The translations under genes and the position numbers were made by a program. Of a stretch of DNA of 14,083 bases, positions 13,174 to 14,083 are shown one piece after another. Source of the stretch: JBKJTP01 sp046590195 (GTDB taxonomy: Bacteria > Bacteroidota > Ignavibacteria > Palsa-1295); assembly GCA_046590195.1 (NCBI GenBank), contig JBKJTP010000285.1:1-14083 (forward strand), written 5' to 3'. Below the pieces are notes generated by a model. The model saw only the letters and a list, made by a program, of their open reading frames with translations, ran no database searches and was not told where the DNA came from. Position 1 is the stretch's first letter, and each line of letters opens with the position of its first letter.

Positions 13174-14076
13174 ATGCGAAAGATCGTTCATATCTCTGAT
13201 GTCCATTTTGGCGTAGCTCGTAAGACGCGCATACGTCCGCTGATTGAAGCGATCCATCGCGCTGAGGCCGATCTCGTTATCGTCTCGGGCGATCTCGTGC
13301 AGTTCGGCTTTCCGCGAGAGTTCAGGCAGGCTCGGTGGTTCTTGGAGCAATTGCCAAAGCCTATTCTCGTGGTGCCGGGCAACCATGATGTGCCGATGTC
13401 GAATCCGATCCTTCGGTTCATATCACCGATGGCTCGCTATCAAAAGTATATTTCGAAGGATCTTGCACCATTCTATCTCGATGACGAGATCGCAGTGCAG
13501 GGCATCAACACCGCTCACGCCTTCACAATGCGAAATGGTAAGCTCACACGCGAGCACATGCGCATCATCGAGGAGCGGTTGTGCCCTCTGCCAGATGAAG
13601 TGATCAAGATCATTGTGATGCATCATCCGATCGATCAGGCGATCGAGTTCGGTGATCATGAGCTGGTGAAGTACGCACGCATGTCGATGGACACCCTCGC
13701 GCGCTGCGGCGCCGATCTTTGCCTGTCAGGGCACATGCACATTGGCTACTCCGGCAGCACGCAAAAGCGATACACGATGACGGGCTATGCGGCACTTGTG
13801 GTGCAAGCGGGCACAGCACTCTCAGCGCGCGAGCGAGAGAGCGAGCCTAATTCATTTAATATTATTTACGTCGAGCATCCGAAGATCCAGGTCGAGCGAT
13901 ACTGGTGGGATGGCCCCGAGAGCTCGTACCAACGCTACGCGACCGAATCATTCGAGCACACATCAGACGGCTGGATGGCCTCCTCCGACATCAAGCGCGA
14001 GCCAGTGATCCAGGAAACCCGCGACCAGATCTCTGCTCCAATGACCGATCTGCCCCCGGAAGTGGAGATACAGTAA
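13174..14076 (+). CDS. Calcineurin-like metallophosphoesterase (paralogue 2)
   Basis: A 300-residue paralogue of the preceding gene, 25 bp downstream on the same strand and probably co-transcribed. All metal-ligand motifs fall at the same positions: DVH (D9, H11), GD (D40), GNHD (N70, H71), HH (H150/H151) and GHMH (H187, H189). The shared GYAALVVQAGT and EPNSFN segments follow the last motif. Differences are concentrated in the cap-like insert (about 75-130) and the C-terminus, which is 23 residues longer and ends in an acidic, proline-rich tail. The constant register over the first 230 residues indicates tandem duplication without indels in the catalytic core. The gene ends seven bases before the window edge. 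Confidence 0.92.
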   Translation: MRKIVHISDVHFGVARKTRIRPLIEAIHRAEADLVIVSGDLVQFGFPREFRQARWFLEQLPKPILVVPGNHDVPMSNPILRFISPMARYQKYISKDLAPFYLDDEIAVQGINTAHAFTMRNGKLTREHMRIIEERLCPLPDEVIKIIVMHHPIDQAIEFGDHELVKYARMSMDTLARCGADLCLSGHMHIGYSGSTQKRYTMTGYAALVVQAGTALSARERESEPNSFNIIYVEHPKIQVERYWWDGPESSYQRYATESFEHTSDGWMASSDIKREPVIQETRDQISAPMTDLPPEVEIQ

Positions 14077-14083
14077 GGCTTAC

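Overview
The window looks like chromosomal DNA (about half GC) from a Gram-negative bacterium of the Bacteroidota-Chlorobiota (FCB) group. Three things point there. Two OmpA-family genes carry a TAnnTTTG (-7 type) promoter element at the same distance from their start codons. Shine-Dalgarno sequences are mostly absent. There are outer-membrane proteins with a carboxypeptidase-regulatory-like domain, plus secreted lipoproteins. A Kapabacteria- or Ignavibacteria-like lineage would fit, but no marker gene here settles the taxon.

Layout. Positions 1-1400 are on the minus strand: the start of a Y-family DNA polymerase (DinB-like, cut by the window edge), a DUF72/YecE-like protein, and a tRNA-Glu(CUC) with its own terminator. 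Positions 1503-5083 are on the plus strand: two tandem paralogous outer-membrane proteins (signal peptide, beta-rich barrel-like region, regulatory-like beta domain, OmpA peptidoglycan-binding domain). They are separated by a GNRA-loop terminator and a 20-bp tandem repeat array. Converging on them is a minus-strand protein of twelve gapless TPRs (5105-6670). A 786-bp gene-free stretch (6671-7456) follows, with candidate divergent promoters, a G-quadruplex motif and two DnaA-box matches.

Positions 7457-10785 form a plus-strand operon of four closely spaced or overlapping genes: a small two-TM protein, an exported erythromycin-esterase-family protein, a polytopic membrane protein and a HAD phosphatase. 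An 88-codon minus-strand ORF follows that resembles the two ends of a GT-C glycosyltransferase joined together. Then come two paralogous minus-strand lipoproteins sharing a CGC motif, each followed by a strong hairpin terminator. The window ends with two tandem plus-strand calcineurin-like metallophosphoesterases, the first starting with TTG.

The most notable theme is three separate adjacent paralogue pairs (OmpA, CGC lipoprotein, metallophosphoesterase) in 14 kb. The best candidates for something undescribed are the CGC lipoprotein family, the esterase/membrane-protein/HAD operon, and the promoter-bearing gene-free region at 6.7-7.4 kb.
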